DNA of 38,957 nucleotides from Paludibacteraceae bacterium (GCA_017444065.1 JAFSXJ010000077.1:1-38957), one strand, 5' to 3'. Counted from the stretch's first letter, positions 1 to 9,220 are shown. The notes: generated by a model not told the origin, from the letters alone. Numbers and translations are program-made.

Positions 1-1
1 A

Positions 2-2098
2 TACACGTTCTTCCGCTGGGAGGACGACGAGGACGGAAACTTCAGTAATCCGCGAGTAGTAAGTATCGATCTTGAGAATACCGAGCAGACCTACACAGCC
101 CTCTTCCTGCCATGCACGGATACGGAAGTGACAGCGTGGAGCACATCCGGTTTGACAGTCAATACCGAATCGCTCAATCTCGGCGGCTCAACCACCAAGA
201 TTTATACGACCGACGGCACGCAGCTTGCGTCAACCGCAATCAGCGTGGCTGACTATGGCGAATACAACATATCGGCCGGAAGCACCGACCTCTCGGCTCA
301 CGCCGGAGATACCTTGCGTATCGTTTACTTCTGCGAAGCAGGTACACGTGCGCTGTGGCAGACCGATGCCGTAGTACCGGTGATTGTCAGTGGAACGAAA
401 GCGGTCAGCGAGCTGTCGCTGCCCGACAATATAGCCACCACCGGCATCCATGTACTTAACGGCGGCAAACTGACCTTCGATCAGAATCTGGCCTTCGGAG
501 CACTCACCATCTACGCAGGTGGCAAGGCTGTCGTGCCCTCGGGCAAGACGGTCAGTGCCTCTTCGGTTACGATGCGTGGCGACGGTCTCAGCGACCTCTT
601 CCCGCAACTCGTGGTCAACGGCAGCCTCAGCAACACCAACAGCGATACCGTCTACTACGACTACACGCTCGATTACCATGCCTACTATCCGCTGGCAGTG
701 CCGTACACGGTGGATCACAACGCTATACGCACACGCTTTGGCCGCACGGCATCGTTCGAGATAGGCGATTACGACGGCTCGCTACGCTCAACCGGCGCAT
801 CCGGATGGGGAGGGGTATTTGACGATGCTCACAACGACATCCCTGCCGCCGAAGGATTTACCGTGTTTGCCGTACCTCGCAAGTGGAACGGAGTACGTCC
901 GGCCAAGACCGTTGTACGCTTCCCCATGCGGGCTAACCTCAGCGCAGGCGAATCCCAAAAGACAGTAAGCGTAAGCACCTACGGCGACGAAAATACGGCC
1001 GTCAATGACCGCAACTGGAACTTCATAGGCAACCCCTACCTCGCCGACTTCACCAATCTGGGCAACGATCTGATGTCCGATGAGGGAGTGAACGTCAGCG
1101 TAGGCATGTTCGAGCAGACACTGGTTGACGGCGTTTGGAACGGGCAATGGCAATACACAGGTGACCTCAGGTACGTAACTATTCCTTCCGACGGATTTAC
1201 TTCGTATACGCAAGAACCTGTAACCACGGCACTATTGCGTTCGTACAATTCGTTCTTTGTACAAGCGGCTAACAATGGTTACTTGAGCTTCGAACTCGGG
1301 CACCGCGCACAGAACGCTCCCAAACGCAGCAACGCAGCCCAAGAGCATCAGACCGCGGAAGAACTCTCCGCCGGTATAACCCTGAGCCAGGGCAACAGTC
1401 TCGACCATGCAGGATTGCTCATCGGTAACGACTTCACCGGCCGCTACGACTACAATGCCGACCTTGTCAAGTTGTTCGGAAGCAATCAGGGATTGTCAGT
1501 ATACATGCTCGATTGCGACGACGCGCAAAACCCGACAGCACAAGTGCCGCATGCCTATCTGGCACTGCCCGCACTGCTACAGGGCGGAGCACCGTCAACC
1601 GCAGTTGCAGGCGCAAGCGTGCGCGAACAGATTATACCTGTGGGCTACAGCGGTGCCAAATCCGAAGATATGACGTTCGACTACGACGCCATGCGCTACA
1701 ACTTCCTGACGGCACATAACGGCACTGAAATCACAGCCGGGAACAATGCACGTATCGTGGCTATGCTCCTGCACGACAATCACACAGGCGAAGTAACCGA
1801 CCTGCTGACAGCATCGTATACATGCCGTGCTATTGCAAACAGCGACGACACACGCTTCACGCTAACCGTGCGCTACCTGTATCCCGATGACGGCAACGGA
1901 CAGTTGGATGTCACTACCGGTACGGCCGAGACGACAACGCAGTCAGGCAATGACGGACAGATAACCGGCAATACCGGCTCTGACCTCTACGACGTACTGG
2001 GCAGAAAGATTGCAACAGGCGAGAACGTCAGCAATCTGCCGACAGGCGTATACATTGTCGTTGACAACGGGGATGCGAGAAAGGAGGTAGTGCAATGA
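2..2098 (+). CDS. Large exported surface protein with T9SS-like C-terminal tail (5' end outside window)
   Basis: The reading frame is open from base 2, so the gene starts upstream of the window and only the last ~698 residues are seen. The first residues (YTFFRWEDDEDGNFSNPR) resemble the end of an InlB-type B repeat (Flg_new family), a module common in Bacteroidales surface proteins. The middle is beta-rich. A segment near base 1015 (NWNFIGNPY) followed by an FFVQ motif near base 1255 recurs in the protein at 36562-38583, so the two share a module. The end (DLYDVLGRKIA, then LPTGVYIVV) matches the pattern of T9SS type A sorting tails, which direct export across the outer membrane via PorU/PorV; that role is inferred from family knowledge. 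Its stop overlaps the next start (ATGA), which suggests translational coupling. Substrate and function are unknown. Confidence 0.8.
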   Translation, partial: YTFFRWEDDEDGNFSNPRVVSIDLENTEQTYTALFLPCTDTEVTAWSTSGLTVNTESLNLGGSTTKIYTTDGTQLASTAISVADYGEYNISAGSTDLSAHAGDTLRIVYFCEAGTRALWQTDAVVPVIVSGTKAVSELSLPDNIATTGIHVLNGGKLTFDQNLAFGALTIYAGGKAVVPSGKTVSASSVTMRGDGLSDLFPQLVVNGSLSNTNSDTVYYDYTLDYHAYYPLAVPYTVDHNAIRTRFGRTASFEIGDYDGSLRSTGASGWGGVFDDAHNDIPAAEGFTVFAVPRKWNGVRPAKTVVRFPMRANLSAGESQKTVSVSTYGDENTAVNDRNWNFIGNPYLADFTNLGNDLMSDEGVNVSVGMFEQTLVDGVWNGQWQYTGDLRYVTIPSDGFTSYTQEPVTTALLRSYNSFFVQAANNGYLSFELGHRAQNAPKRSNAAQEHQTAEELSAGITLSQGNSLDHAGLLIGNDFTGRYDYNADLVKLFGSNQGLSVYMLDCDDAQNPTAQVPHAYLALPALLQGGAPSTAVAGASVREQIIPVGYSGAKSEDMTFDYDAMRYNFLTAHNGTEITAGNNARIVAMLLHDNHTGEVTDLLTASYTCRAIANSDDTRFTLTVRYLYPDDGNGQLDVTTGTAETTTQSGNDGQITGNTGSDLYDVLGRKIATGENVSNLPTGVYIVVDNGDARKEVVQ

Positions 2099-2544
2099 GA
2101 CGGACATTGCTCAGTATAATCATGATTCTTGGCTGCCTGAATATGGCAGCCAAGAGCGGTTTGCCTATAATGCCCTTCACAAGCACCGGAAGTATGCATA
2201 CTTCAACAAATGCATCGAATTCCTTCATGGTAAAATCGGATGGCGGGACACAGTCAATGCAACCGCTGCCGACGGTGTTCGACAGAAACAGTTACACCCT
2301 CCCCGTAGCCGCCAAGAATGTCAAGGGCGGCGTACTGTCCACACCATCATCCTCAGCACCGGGATACCGGCGGGTAATCTCTGACGACGACGATGATCTG
2401 CGTCCGGGGTACGATCGTGAGGATCCGTTCAGCACACCGGTAGGAGACCTGCCGATAGCATTCATGACACTACTCGCACTTGCCTACGCTGCGGTCATCC
2501 TACGCCGCCGGCTGAAAGGTTACAAAGTAGGTGTGCCGGCGTAG
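2095..2544 (+). CDS. Small exported protein with C-terminal PVGD / membrane helix / arginine tail
   Basis: A 149-residue protein that begins in a 4-base ATGA overlap with the preceding surface-protein gene. It has an N-terminal signal sequence (residues 1-20), a Ser/Thr/Pro-rich middle, an acidic stretch (DDDDD near residue 97), then PVGD, a hydrophobic helix of about 18 residues and RRRLKG. That three-part end (short motif, helix, basic cluster) is the architecture used by sorting signals such as LPXTG and PEP-CTERM, and similar tails occur in small Bacteroidales proteins next to secreted proteins. I do not recognise a named family. The coupling suggests it anchors or assists the upstream protein, which is inference. 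Its last 25 bases overlap the convergent end of the TolC-like gene. Confidence 0.75.
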   Translation: MRRTLLSIIMILGCLNMAAKSGLPIMPFTSTGSMHTSTNASNSFMVKSDGGTQSMQPLPTVFDRNSYTLPVAAKNVKGGVLSTPSSSAPGYRRVISDDDDDLRPGYDREDPFSTPVGDLPIAFMTLLALAYAAVILRRRLKGYKVGVPA

Positions 2545-3830
2545 TAGTGGAGGATGCGGAGGCGGAAGAGGTAATTGTACTGCGCCTGAAGCAGCGAGGT
2601 TTGCGCCTTGGCAAAAGTTGTTTTGGCGGTTGTATATTCATACGAGGAGGCTCGGCCTGCCTCGTACTTCTTCTGCAAGTAATCGAGTGCAACCTGTGCG
2701 TTGGTGAGCGCCTGTCCGGCAGCCTGCGCCTCAGTCAGGGCGTTGAGGGCGTTGAAGTACGCCTGCTCAACTTCCTTGCGGATATCCTGCTTCTGCTGCT
2801 CAAGGCTGAGGCGGGCATTCTCCAGGGCAATCTGCTGTTGCTTGACAGCATAAGGCGTCTGCATCTTGTTGTAGATAGGAATGGACAGCGTAAGTCCCAC
2901 ATTGCCTTGCAGGTGATCGCCTAACTGCTTGCCGAAGGCATCATTGCTCGCTCCCTGGACGTTGTAGTAGCTTGTTCCCAGACCAGCGTTGGCGGAGAGT
3001 GTGGGCGAATAGGCGGCTTTCTGCTGCTTGAGCATAGCCTGCTGGGCATCAATCATGTACTGCTGCGCCTTGATCTCGGGACGTTGTGAGAGCGCCAGCA
3101 CCAACACCTCGTCGCGCGAAGGCAGAGTAGTGCCTTCCTGCAATTGTTCGAGCGGGATATCAACGATGTCGAAGCCCTGCGGATCGACGTTCATCGCCTG
3201 CGCAAGGTTAAGCAGAGCGAGTTGGACGTCGTTACGATGCTGGATGGCTTGCAGTTGCTCGTTGCCGAGTTGGGCAATAACAGCGTAAATCTCCCCTTCG
3301 GCGAGACGGTTGGCTTGCAGGAGAAGCGAATCCTTGTGCAGGGTGCGCTCGGTATCTTCGACCTGCTGTTCGGCAGCAAGCAGGAGTTGTTTGTTAAGCA
3401 ACACTTGCAGGTACATTGAGGAGATGTTCAGTTGTAGCTGTAGTTCGGCGGCTTGGACGGATGCTTCGGAAGAAAGCATCGAAGCGCGTGCCTCGTCGAT
3501 GGCGAACTTCATACCCAGACCATCGAAGAGCAACAAGGATGCCGAGAGGTTGAACGAAGTGGTTGCTGAGTTGGTGGACGATGTGATATTATCCGCACCC
3601 GTCGAGCGCCCGAACGTCCAGTTCTGCCCTACTCCGGCATTGATGTTCGGCGAGAGGTTGGCGAGCGACTGCTTGTACTGGATGGTGGATGTGGCGTAGG
3701 TGTTCTTCTGCTTGAGCAGGGATATGTTGTTCGCCACAGCAGTATCAATGCATTGCTGCAAGGTATAGACCTCTGCGGAAGCCATAACAGCTACAAGGCA
3801 GAAAACGATGAGGCAGGAATATTTTCTCAT
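2520..3830 (-). CDS. TolC-family outer membrane efflux protein
   Basis: A 436-residue protein with an N-terminal signal peptide (MRKYSCLIVFCLVAVMASA) and the two-repeat, alpha-helical layout of outer membrane efflux proteins (OEP family). Typical features are YTLQQCIDTAVANN at the start of the mature protein, QRPEIKAQQ in the middle and a long helical Ala/Gln-rich C-terminal repeat ending RILHYYAGTPTL. TolC-like trimers form the outer-membrane channel of tripartite exporters. It is the last gene of the set ATPase-permease-permease-adaptor-channel, 86 bases after the adaptor gene, so it most likely serves that exporter. The gap carries a heptad repeat (3837-3866). It is convergent with, and overlaps by 25 bases, the small protein gene on the plus strand. 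Confidence 0.93.
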   Translation of the reverse strand: MRKYSCLIVFCLVAVMASAEVYTLQQCIDTAVANNISLLKQKNTYATSTIQYKQSLANLSPNINAGVGQNWTFGRSTGADNITSSTNSATTSFNLSASLLLFDGLGMKFAIDEARASMLSSEASVQAAELQLQLNISSMYLQVLLNKQLLLAAEQQVEDTERTLHKDSLLLQANRLAEGEIYAVIAQLGNEQLQAIQHRNDVQLALLNLAQAMNVDPQGFDIVDIPLEQLQEGTTLPSRDEVLVLALSQRPEIKAQQYMIDAQQAMLKQQKAAYSPTLSANAGLGTSYYNVQGASNDAFGKQLGDHLQGNVGLTLSIPIYNKMQTPYAVKQQQIALENARLSLEQQKQDIRKEVEQAYFNALNALTEAQAAGQALTNAQVALDYLQKKYEAGRASSYEYTTAKTTFAKAQTSLLQAQYNYLFRLRILHYYAGTPTL

Positions 3831-3836
3831 TTTATC

Positions 3837-3866
3837 ATTTACCGTTTTATCATTTCTTATTTCGGC
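3837..3866. repeat. Heptad-type AT-rich intercistronic repeat, copy 1
   Basis: Two 15-nt units (ATTTACCGTTTTATC and ATTTCTTATTTCGGC) lie between the adaptor stop and the tolC-like start. They belong to a loose family built from 7-8 nt words of the form ATTtAcc / ATTtGGtC, seen also at 9221, 10274, 21321, 30671 and inside tex at 34210. Confidence 0.5.
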
Positions 3867-3916
3867 TTACAGCTTCAAACAGTCTGCTTCGCCGTATAAT
3901 TCAGCTATTTGGCCAT

Positions 3917-5035
3917 TTATTTCTTGGGGAACTGCATGGGTGTTTCGGACTTTTCGTTGCCACGGACGAGGTCTCCTTCGTCGAGGCCGGAGGTTATCTC
4001 GATGCGGATACCGTCAGACATGCCGGTAGTGACGATGCGCGGTGTGACGGATTGGGCTACGGAGTCATTGGCGAGCTCAACGTAGGTGCTGTCGGCGGTG
4101 ATATGCACAGCAGCCTCTGCCAGGGTGAGCACGTCGTGACGCGAAGCGAGGACAATCTCGGCGTTGGCGCTATAGCCTGCACGGACGAGGACGCTGTCGG
4201 GGATGCGCGCGGCAGCACGGATCTCGAACATCATCGCGCCGTTGGACTCGGTGCCTTTAGGTGCGATGTACTCAAGTTTGGCGGTGAATCGCTGGTCGTT
4301 GAGTGCACCGATAATCAGATCCATCGGCATACCTTCACGCAACTTGCCGACCTCGGTCTCGTCCATCTTGCCGACGAAGAGCATATCAGACATATCCGCC
4401 ACGGTGGCGATGGTTGTACCTTCGCTGAATGCGCCGACACTCTGCACGGAGTTTCCGACCTTAACAGGGATCTCGAGGATCGTGCCGGATATACTGGAAC
4501 GAACGATGGTGTTACCGGACTGGCGTGTAGCAGCCGTCACGCCCTCCTTGACTATGGAGAGGTTGTCCTTGGCGGTCTGCAACTCCTCGATGGCGTTGGC
4601 GTACTGGAGTTCGGATTTGTCGTACTCCTCGAGGGAGATTACCTTCTGCAGATAAAGAGCCGAGTCACGCTGATAGACATGGTGTACGTTACGGAGGTTA
4701 ATCTCCGCCAATCGCACACGCGACTCGGCGCTACTGAGCGACTGCATATCGGGCACGACGCGGATGACAGCGATGGCTTCGCCCTTGGTGACCGATTGGC
4801 CGGGTTCCTTGTACAGTTCGGCGATGATGCCCTGAATCTGTGCCTTAACCGCCACTTCGTCGCGCGGTTCGACCTTACCGGTGACGATGGTGCGCTTCTC
4901 CAGATTGCCGCGCTCGACGCGGAGCACCTCGTACTGCACGGGTTTGGGCTGCTGGCGTTTCCAAAGAACGACGAATGTTCCGATTACTCCTGCTATGAGG
5001 AGAATGATGATGATCCAATGAAAGACTTTTTTCAT
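3917..5035 (-). CDS. HlyD/MacA-family periplasmic adaptor of an efflux system
   Basis: A 372-residue membrane-fusion protein. The N-terminus has one membrane helix (residues ~7-24, WIIIILLIAGVIGTFVVLW), followed by a beta-barrel/lipoyl half-motif (VEPRDEVAVKAQIQGIIAEL), an alpha-helical hairpin (~90-165), the second lipoyl half (SGTILEIPVKVGNSV) and beta-barrel domains. This is the standard layout of adaptors that link an inner-membrane pump to a TolC-type channel. It follows two MacB-type permease genes and precedes the TolC-like gene, so it completes a MacAB-TolC-like exporter. The substrate cannot be read from sequence; family members export macrolides, peptides, heme or siderophores. A 20-bp palindrome sits in the gap upstream (5053-5072). 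Confidence 0.93.
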   Translation of the reverse strand: MKKVFHWIIIILLIAGVIGTFVVLWKRQQPKPVQYEVLRVERGNLEKRTIVTGKVEPRDEVAVKAQIQGIIAELYKEPGQSVTKGEAIAVIRVVPDMQSLSSAESRVRLAEINLRNVHHVYQRDSALYLQKVISLEEYDKSELQYANAIEELQTAKDNLSIVKEGVTAATRQSGNTIVRSSISGTILEIPVKVGNSVQSVGAFSEGTTIATVADMSDMLFVGKMDETEVGKLREGMPMDLIIGALNDQRFTAKLEYIAPKGTESNGAMMFEIRAAARIPDSVLVRAGYSANAEIVLASRHDVLTLAEAAVHITADSTYVELANDSVAQSVTPRIVTTGMSDGIRIEITSGLDEGDLVRGNEKSETPMQFPKK

Positions 5036-5052
5036 ATATTGGGGTGTTTGGA

Positions 5053-5072
5053 ATCAGCCAAATGCGGCTGAT
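5053..5072. repeat. Intercistronic 20-bp palindrome, copy 1
   Basis: ATCAGCCAAATGCGGCTGAT: 7-bp perfect arms (ATCAGCC/GGCTGAT) around 6 nt. It lies between the permease stop (5081) and the adaptor start (5035). Related copies occur at 6325-6344 and 12458-12477. The arms are the same in all three. Confidence 0.7.
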
Positions 5073-5080
5073 GCATATTG

Positions 5081-6316
5081 TTATTCTTCGCTGAGGGCTT
5101 CTACGGGTTTGATTTTCAGGGCACGGAGCGCAGGGAGTAAGCCTGCCAGTATGCCGATGACGATGATGATAACCAGGCAGGTGATTGCCACGCCAAAGCT
5201 GATGTTCGGCGCTTTGATGAACGTGTCGGCATGTTCCAGCACGCGTGCCGTCAGCAGCACCGCCCCTACGCCCGCCATGATACCGGCAAGTCCTGCAAGC
5301 GATGTGAGAACGACACTCTCGGCGATGATCTGGCGCATAATCACCCACGGCGACGCACCTATAGCGCGTCGGATACCAATCTCCTTTGTCCGTTCGCGCA
5401 CCGTGACGAGCATAATATTACTTACTCCGACCGCACCGGAGATGAGCGTGCCGAGACCGATGAGCCAGATGAGTGCACTCAGGCCTATTCCGAGGTACGT
5501 AAGGGCTTTCATTTCTTCTTCGGCATTGAATCCCCACAGCGCCTTGTCGTCATCGGGTGCAATATTGTGAAGGAGTTTCAGTTCGTCCTTGATAGCTTTC
5601 TCAATCTGCGAGACTGGAATGCCATCTTTCGCTACTGCCATAAGGATATGCACGGACTCGCCGAGGTTGTATGCCTTCTGGATGGTTGTGACCGGCGCTT
5701 GTACCATCTCATCGGGATTGCCGCCGATATATACGTTGTTCTCGTTCTGCTTGCGGACGCCGACGATGTTAAAAGGAATACTGCCACAGAAGATTCTTTG
5801 TCCGATGGGATTGCCTCCTTTAGGGAAGAGTTTGCGATAGACATCAATGCCAATGACGCACACCTTTCGCTTGTCGCGCATGTCAATCTCATTGATAAAA
5901 CGTCCGTAGAGTAACGGCGAAACCATGACCTTGGGGTATTCGGCTGTTATACCGACGAGATTGAAGTCACCGTGGCTCTCACCGATGGAGATAGTTTTCT
6001 CTCCGGCAAAGACCATCGGCGACAAGGCTTCGATGCCCTCGACATGCTGACTGATAACGTCAAGGTCGCTCAGGTAGATTGACCATTGCCGTCCACGCTG
6101 GAAGCCTTTGTATGGTTTGCCTGTTACAGACGCACCCATGGTACAGGAGTTCATGGCAAAGCCATCTACTTGGGAGTAGATGCCACCGGTAAGTGCGTTG
6201 CCGAGGCCGATGAGCACGATAAGCATGAGCATGCCCCAGAACACACCGAAGGCTGTGAGCAAGGACCGCGAGCGGTTCTTGGTGATTGTCTGCCATATTT
6301 CGGAGAGGAAGTCCAT
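5081..6316 (-). CDS. MacB-type ABC transporter permease (second of two)
   Basis: A 411-residue permease with the MacB/FtsX layout: one N-terminal helix (residues ~20-40, LLTAFGVFWGMLMLIVLIGL), a large periplasmic MacB_PCD domain (~50-270) and three C-terminal helices. The diagnostic cytoplasmic loop SGAVGVSNIMLVTVRERTKE with IGIRRAIGA follows the second helix. It lacks an ATPase domain, which is supplied by the gene at 7604-8266. It is a paralogue of the next permease (6348-7604), and two such half-permeases next to one ATPase is a common Bacteroidota arrangement. The protein ends PVEALSEE, the usual end of this family. The pair probably forms a heterodimer with the ATPase. Confidence 0.93.
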   Translation of the reverse strand: MDFLSEIWQTITKNRSRSLLTAFGVFWGMLMLIVLIGLGNALTGGIYSQVDGFAMNSCTMGASVTGKPYKGFQRGRQWSIYLSDLDVISQHVEGIEALSPMVFAGEKTISIGESHGDFNLVGITAEYPKVMVSPLLYGRFINEIDMRDKRKVCVIGIDVYRKLFPKGGNPIGQRIFCGSIPFNIVGVRKQNENNVYIGGNPDEMVQAPVTTIQKAYNLGESVHILMAVAKDGIPVSQIEKAIKDELKLLHNIAPDDDKALWGFNAEEEMKALTYLGIGLSALIWLIGLGTLISGAVGVSNIMLVTVRERTKEIGIRRAIGASPWVIMRQIIAESVVLTSLAGLAGIMAGVGAVLLTARVLEHADTFIKAPNISFGVAITCLVIIIVIGILAGLLPALRALKIKPVEALSEE

Positions 6317-6324
6317 TGTTAGGG

Positions 6325-6344
6325 ATCAGCCAAAATTGGCTGAT
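6325..6344. repeat. Intercistronic 20-bp palindrome, copy 2
   Basis: ATCAGCCAAAATTGGCTGAT: 9-bp perfect arms around AA, in the 31-nt gap between the two permease genes. Same family as 5053-5072 and 12458-12477. Confidence 0.7.
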
Positions 6345-6347
6345 GTA

Positions 6348-7604
6348 TTATTTTTCGTAGTTCAATGCTTCGATGGGTTTGATGCGCATGGCGCGTACGG
6401 CAGGTATGGCACCGGCGACCACGCCCACGACGATGAGGATGAACGTAGCGATACTGACCGCCGGTATATCGACCGTCGGGTTGCGGAAGGGGAAATCAGC
6501 TCCCGGGGGCAGCATGGTGTTGATCAGCTCCATGATACCTATTCCGACGAACATGCCTATGTACCCGAATAGTGCCGTAATGAGCACACTCTCGCCTACC
6601 ACGGTGAGCAGGATGACACGCGGCGGTGCCCCTATCGCCTTGCGTATGCCGAACTCCTTCGTCCGTTCGCGCACACTGACGAGCATAATATTACTTACGC
6701 CAACCGCGCCTGATATAAGCGTACAGATACCGATGATGAGCACGAACAGGCGTATAGCGTTCATTACGCCTTCTGTCTGCTCTACCCTTTCAGCCTGGTT
6801 CCAGACCCACAGCGCGCCATCGTCGGCAGGGTCGAACTGCATCATTGGCGACAGCAGGTTGCGCAGTTTTTGCTCAAAGGGGCTTGGCGGACGCTCCCAG
6901 GGTTTTTGTCTGGAACTTGTCTTCGGCGAACGCACATCCGCCCCGATGGTGGTCATGACCATCTTGTTGATGTGCCTGTCGGTGGCGAAGATGGCCATGC
7001 AGGTTGACAGAGGGATATGAGCCGACGCCCCTTCCCAGCGGTCACCGTTGGCACAAATACCAACCACCAGGAACGGCACATCGCCGATGTGGATATACTT
7101 GCCGAGCAAGTCCTGATTGCCCAGTTCCTCCACTGTTCGTTTGTCCAGCACGCATACCTTGGTGCGCTCCACGTCGTCATGGGCATTGAGAAATCGTCCG
7201 GCTTCCACATGCTTGCGCAAGATCTGCTGGTAGTCAGACTCCACGCCCAAGATGCGCACCGCAGAATAGGCAGTGCCGTAACTGAGCGTTCCGTTGGTCT
7301 GCACCACAGGCGAGAAATGCTCTATCTCGGGCAAAAGGCGCACCCTATTCACCTCACGAAGGGTGAAGAACAACTGGCGGTTCTTCGGCAAGCCTTTGTA
7401 GGGCAGTTCCGCCCAACCGGCATTGACCTCCACCGCATTGCTGGCCTTGCTGCCGTAACTATCCTGAATACCGTTCTGCAGACCATTGCTGGCACCGAGC
7501 AGCACCACAAGGATAAATATTCCCCATGCTACAGCGAAACCCGTCATCGCAGTGCGAAAACGGTTCTGACTGATACTACTCCATATTTCCGAAAGAATGC
7601 CCAT
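6348..7604 (-). CDS. MacB-type ABC transporter permease (first of two)
   Basis: A 418-residue permease of the MacB/FtsX class. An N-terminal helix (residues ~18-40, MTGFAVAWGIFILVVLLGAS) is followed by a periplasmic domain and three C-terminal helices with the loop SGAVGVSNIMLVSVRERTKE and FGIRKAIGA. The C-terminus (RIKPIEALNYEK) is typical. Its start overlaps the ATPase stop by one base at 7604, which points to translational coupling. It belongs to the tripartite exporter encoded by 2520-8266. Sequence alone does not show what is exported; the periplasmic domain contains an unusual basic, proline-rich stretch (SSRQKPWERPPSPFEQK, near bases 6880-6930). Confidence 0.93.
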   Translation of the reverse strand: MGILSEIWSSISQNRFRTAMTGFAVAWGIFILVVLLGASNGLQNGIQDSYGSKASNAVEVNAGWAELPYKGLPKNRQLFFTLREVNRVRLLPEIEHFSPVVQTNGTLSYGTAYSAVRILGVESDYQQILRKHVEAGRFLNAHDDVERTKVCVLDKRTVEELGNQDLLGKYIHIGDVPFLVVGICANGDRWEGASAHIPLSTCMAIFATDRHINKMVMTTIGADVRSPKTSSRQKPWERPPSPFEQKLRNLLSPMMQFDPADDGALWVWNQAERVEQTEGVMNAIRLFVLIIGICTLISGAVGVSNIMLVSVRERTKEFGIRKAIGAPPRVILLTVVGESVLITALFGYIGMFVGIGIMELINTMLPPGADFPFRNPTVDIPAVSIATFILIVVGVVAGAIPAVRAMRIKPIEALNYEK

Positions 7605-8266
7605 CAGACGATATTCCCGTCCTTGATACGAATGATGCGGTTGGTGGCGTCTGCAACCGACTGCTCGTGGGTAACAATGATGGTAGTTATGCCTTCTGCA
7701 TTGAGTTGCTTGAATATGTCCATGACCTCGGTAGTTGTCTTCGAATCCAGGGCACCAGTCGGCTCGTCGGCAAGCAGAATCTTCGGTTTGCTGACAATAG
7801 CACGCGCTATAGCCACTCGCTGGCGTTGTCCGCCGGACATCTCATTAGGCAGGTGGTCAGCCCATTGGGCAAGCCCCATCCGCTCCAGCTCTTCCATCGC
7901 GCGCCGCTGACGCTCGCGACGGCCTACGCCTTTGTAGTAGAGCGGTAAAGCCACATTATCCAACGCAGACTTGAAGTTCAGCAGGTTAAACGACTGAAAG
8001 ACGAAGCCGATGAGTTCGTTACGGAGCCTGGCTGCCTCGGTTTCTGACTGCGACTTAATCAGCCGTTCAGCCAAACGGTACTCGCCCTGGTCGTAATTGT
8101 CAAGTATGCCCAGAATGTTCAGCAGCGTACTTTTGCCACTGCCGGATGCTCCCATGATGCTGACGAACTCGCCGTCTGCTATATCCAGATTGATACCTTT
8201 GAGCACATGCAACTCGTTAGGGCGGCCAAGGTTGTAGGATTTATGAATATCTCGTAATTGAATCAT
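7604..8266 (-). CDS. ABC transporter ATP-binding protein, MacB/LolD type
   Basis: A 220-residue ATPase. Walker A is GASGSGKS (near residue 38), the Q-loop is FVFQSFNLL, the signature is MSGGQRQRVAIARAI, Walker B is ILLADEPTGALD and the switch His is in IVTHEQ. The YNLG insertion after HKSY and the exact motif spacing are those of the LolD/MacB/FtsE group that drives mechanotransmission exporters. It energises the two downstream permeases by cytoplasmic ATP hydrolysis. It starts 16 nt after the WYL regulator gene, so the regulator and the exporter are probably co-transcribed. Confidence 0.96.
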   Translation of the reverse strand: MIQLRDIHKSYNLGRPNELHVLKGINLDIADGEFVSIMGASGSGKSTLLNILGILDNYDQGEYRLAERLIKSQSETEAARLRNELIGFVFQSFNLLNFKSALDNVALPLYYKGVGRRERQRRAMEELERMGLAQWADHLPNEMSGGQRQRVAIARAIVSKPKILLADEPTGALDSKTTTEVMDIFKQLNAEGITTIIVTHEQSVADATNRIIRIKDGNIV

Positions 8267-8282
8267 TGTCAGAGGTTAGAAA

Positions 8283-9215
8283 TCAGTTTGCATATCGCGC
8301 AAGCAACTGTTCGGCATCAGTCTGCATCTGTTTGGCAAGGCTGAGCGGCGCCAGCACACGCAGTTCTGCGCCAAAGGTACGCAGTTGCTGGATGAAGTCG
8401 AATGTAGGTGCAACGAAGTACTCGAACACAATGTTCTCCGGCTCGCGGCTGAACGCCGCCGCCTCAACTGACGTGAGTTCGCGTTGTGAGCGGTGCAAGG
8501 GCAGCGAACGGAGGAACAGCGCGGCACGCTGTGACGCCTCAATACGCAACAGGCAAGGCTCAGCGTTGAGGAACACGCCATAGTAGTCCGAGAAGAACTT
8601 CTGCGGCGTAAAGCTTTTCGGGATGATAAAATCGTTGTCCAGCACATGCAAATCCACTACTCTGTCCAAAGCATAGACGCGAATCTCTCCCGGATGGGTC
8701 GATGCTTCGCCCACAACGTACCATCGTTGTTTGAACACCCTCAGGCAGTAAGGAGAGAAGAACATGTCGTAGTCGCTGTTGCGGTCATAGGAATGATAGG
8801 TAATCAGCAACTGCTTACGCGCACGTATCGCGCGCATAATAGTAGTAAGGTACTGCGTACCGGCGGGTATCGGCTCAAACAATATACTATCCTCCATATC
8901 CTCCGCCTCGTCAAGTGTCGCCTTGAACGAGAAAGCGGTAACGATGTACCGGCGCATGTCGTCCCAGCGCTGCAAATCATCGTCGCCCTCTATATAGTAG
9001 TAGCCCGCCTTGCGATTGCATCGGATATTAATACCAAACAGGGTCAGTATATCCTCCTTATAGCGGTGGAACTTCCGCGTGGGGAAGATGTTCTCGCCGA
9101 ACTCGTTGACCGCCGAGTGCGCCCAACGACGGTCGATATCATCCTTACTCAGATGACCGGAGGATATTGTATCCACGAGCCAGATGTAGATCTTGAAGAC
9201 TTGAGCGGGACTCAT
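8283..9215 (-). CDS. WYL-domain transcriptional regulator
   Basis: A 310-residue protein with an N-terminal winged-helix-like part (residues ~1-85; FPTRKFHRYKEDILTLFGI) and a WYL domain (~130-215; LITYHSYD..., then FSPYCLRVFKQRWYVVGE, with YALDRVVDL). In this family the WYL domain binds nucleotides or other small ligands and switches DNA binding; the conserved W-Y pair here is RWYVVG. The C-terminal WCX-like extension (~225-310) is also present. It lies directly upstream of the exporter genes, in the same direction, so control of the exporter is plausible but not shown. WYL proteins also regulate DNA-damage and defence genes; no defence genes are seen here. Confidence 0.88.
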   Translation of the reverse strand: MSPAQVFKIYIWLVDTISSGHLSKDDIDRRWAHSAVNEFGENIFPTRKFHRYKEDILTLFGINIRCNRKAGYYYIEGDDDLQRWDDMRRYIVTAFSFKATLDEAEDMEDSILFEPIPAGTQYLTTIMRAIRARKQLLITYHSYDRNSDYDMFFSPYCLRVFKQRWYVVGEASTHPGEIRVYALDRVVDLHVLDNDFIIPKSFTPQKFFSDYYGVFLNAEPCLLRIEASQRAALFLRSLPLHRSQRELTSVEAAAFSREPENIVFEYFVAPTFDFIQQLRTFGAELRVLAPLSLAKQMQTDAEQLLARYAN

Positions 9216-9220
9216 AAAGA

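Noticed and set aside
7604-9215. WYL regulator as a sign of a defence island
   Set aside because: Neighbours are an exporter and housekeeping genes; no nuclease, toxin, BREX, CBASS or similar gene is present.
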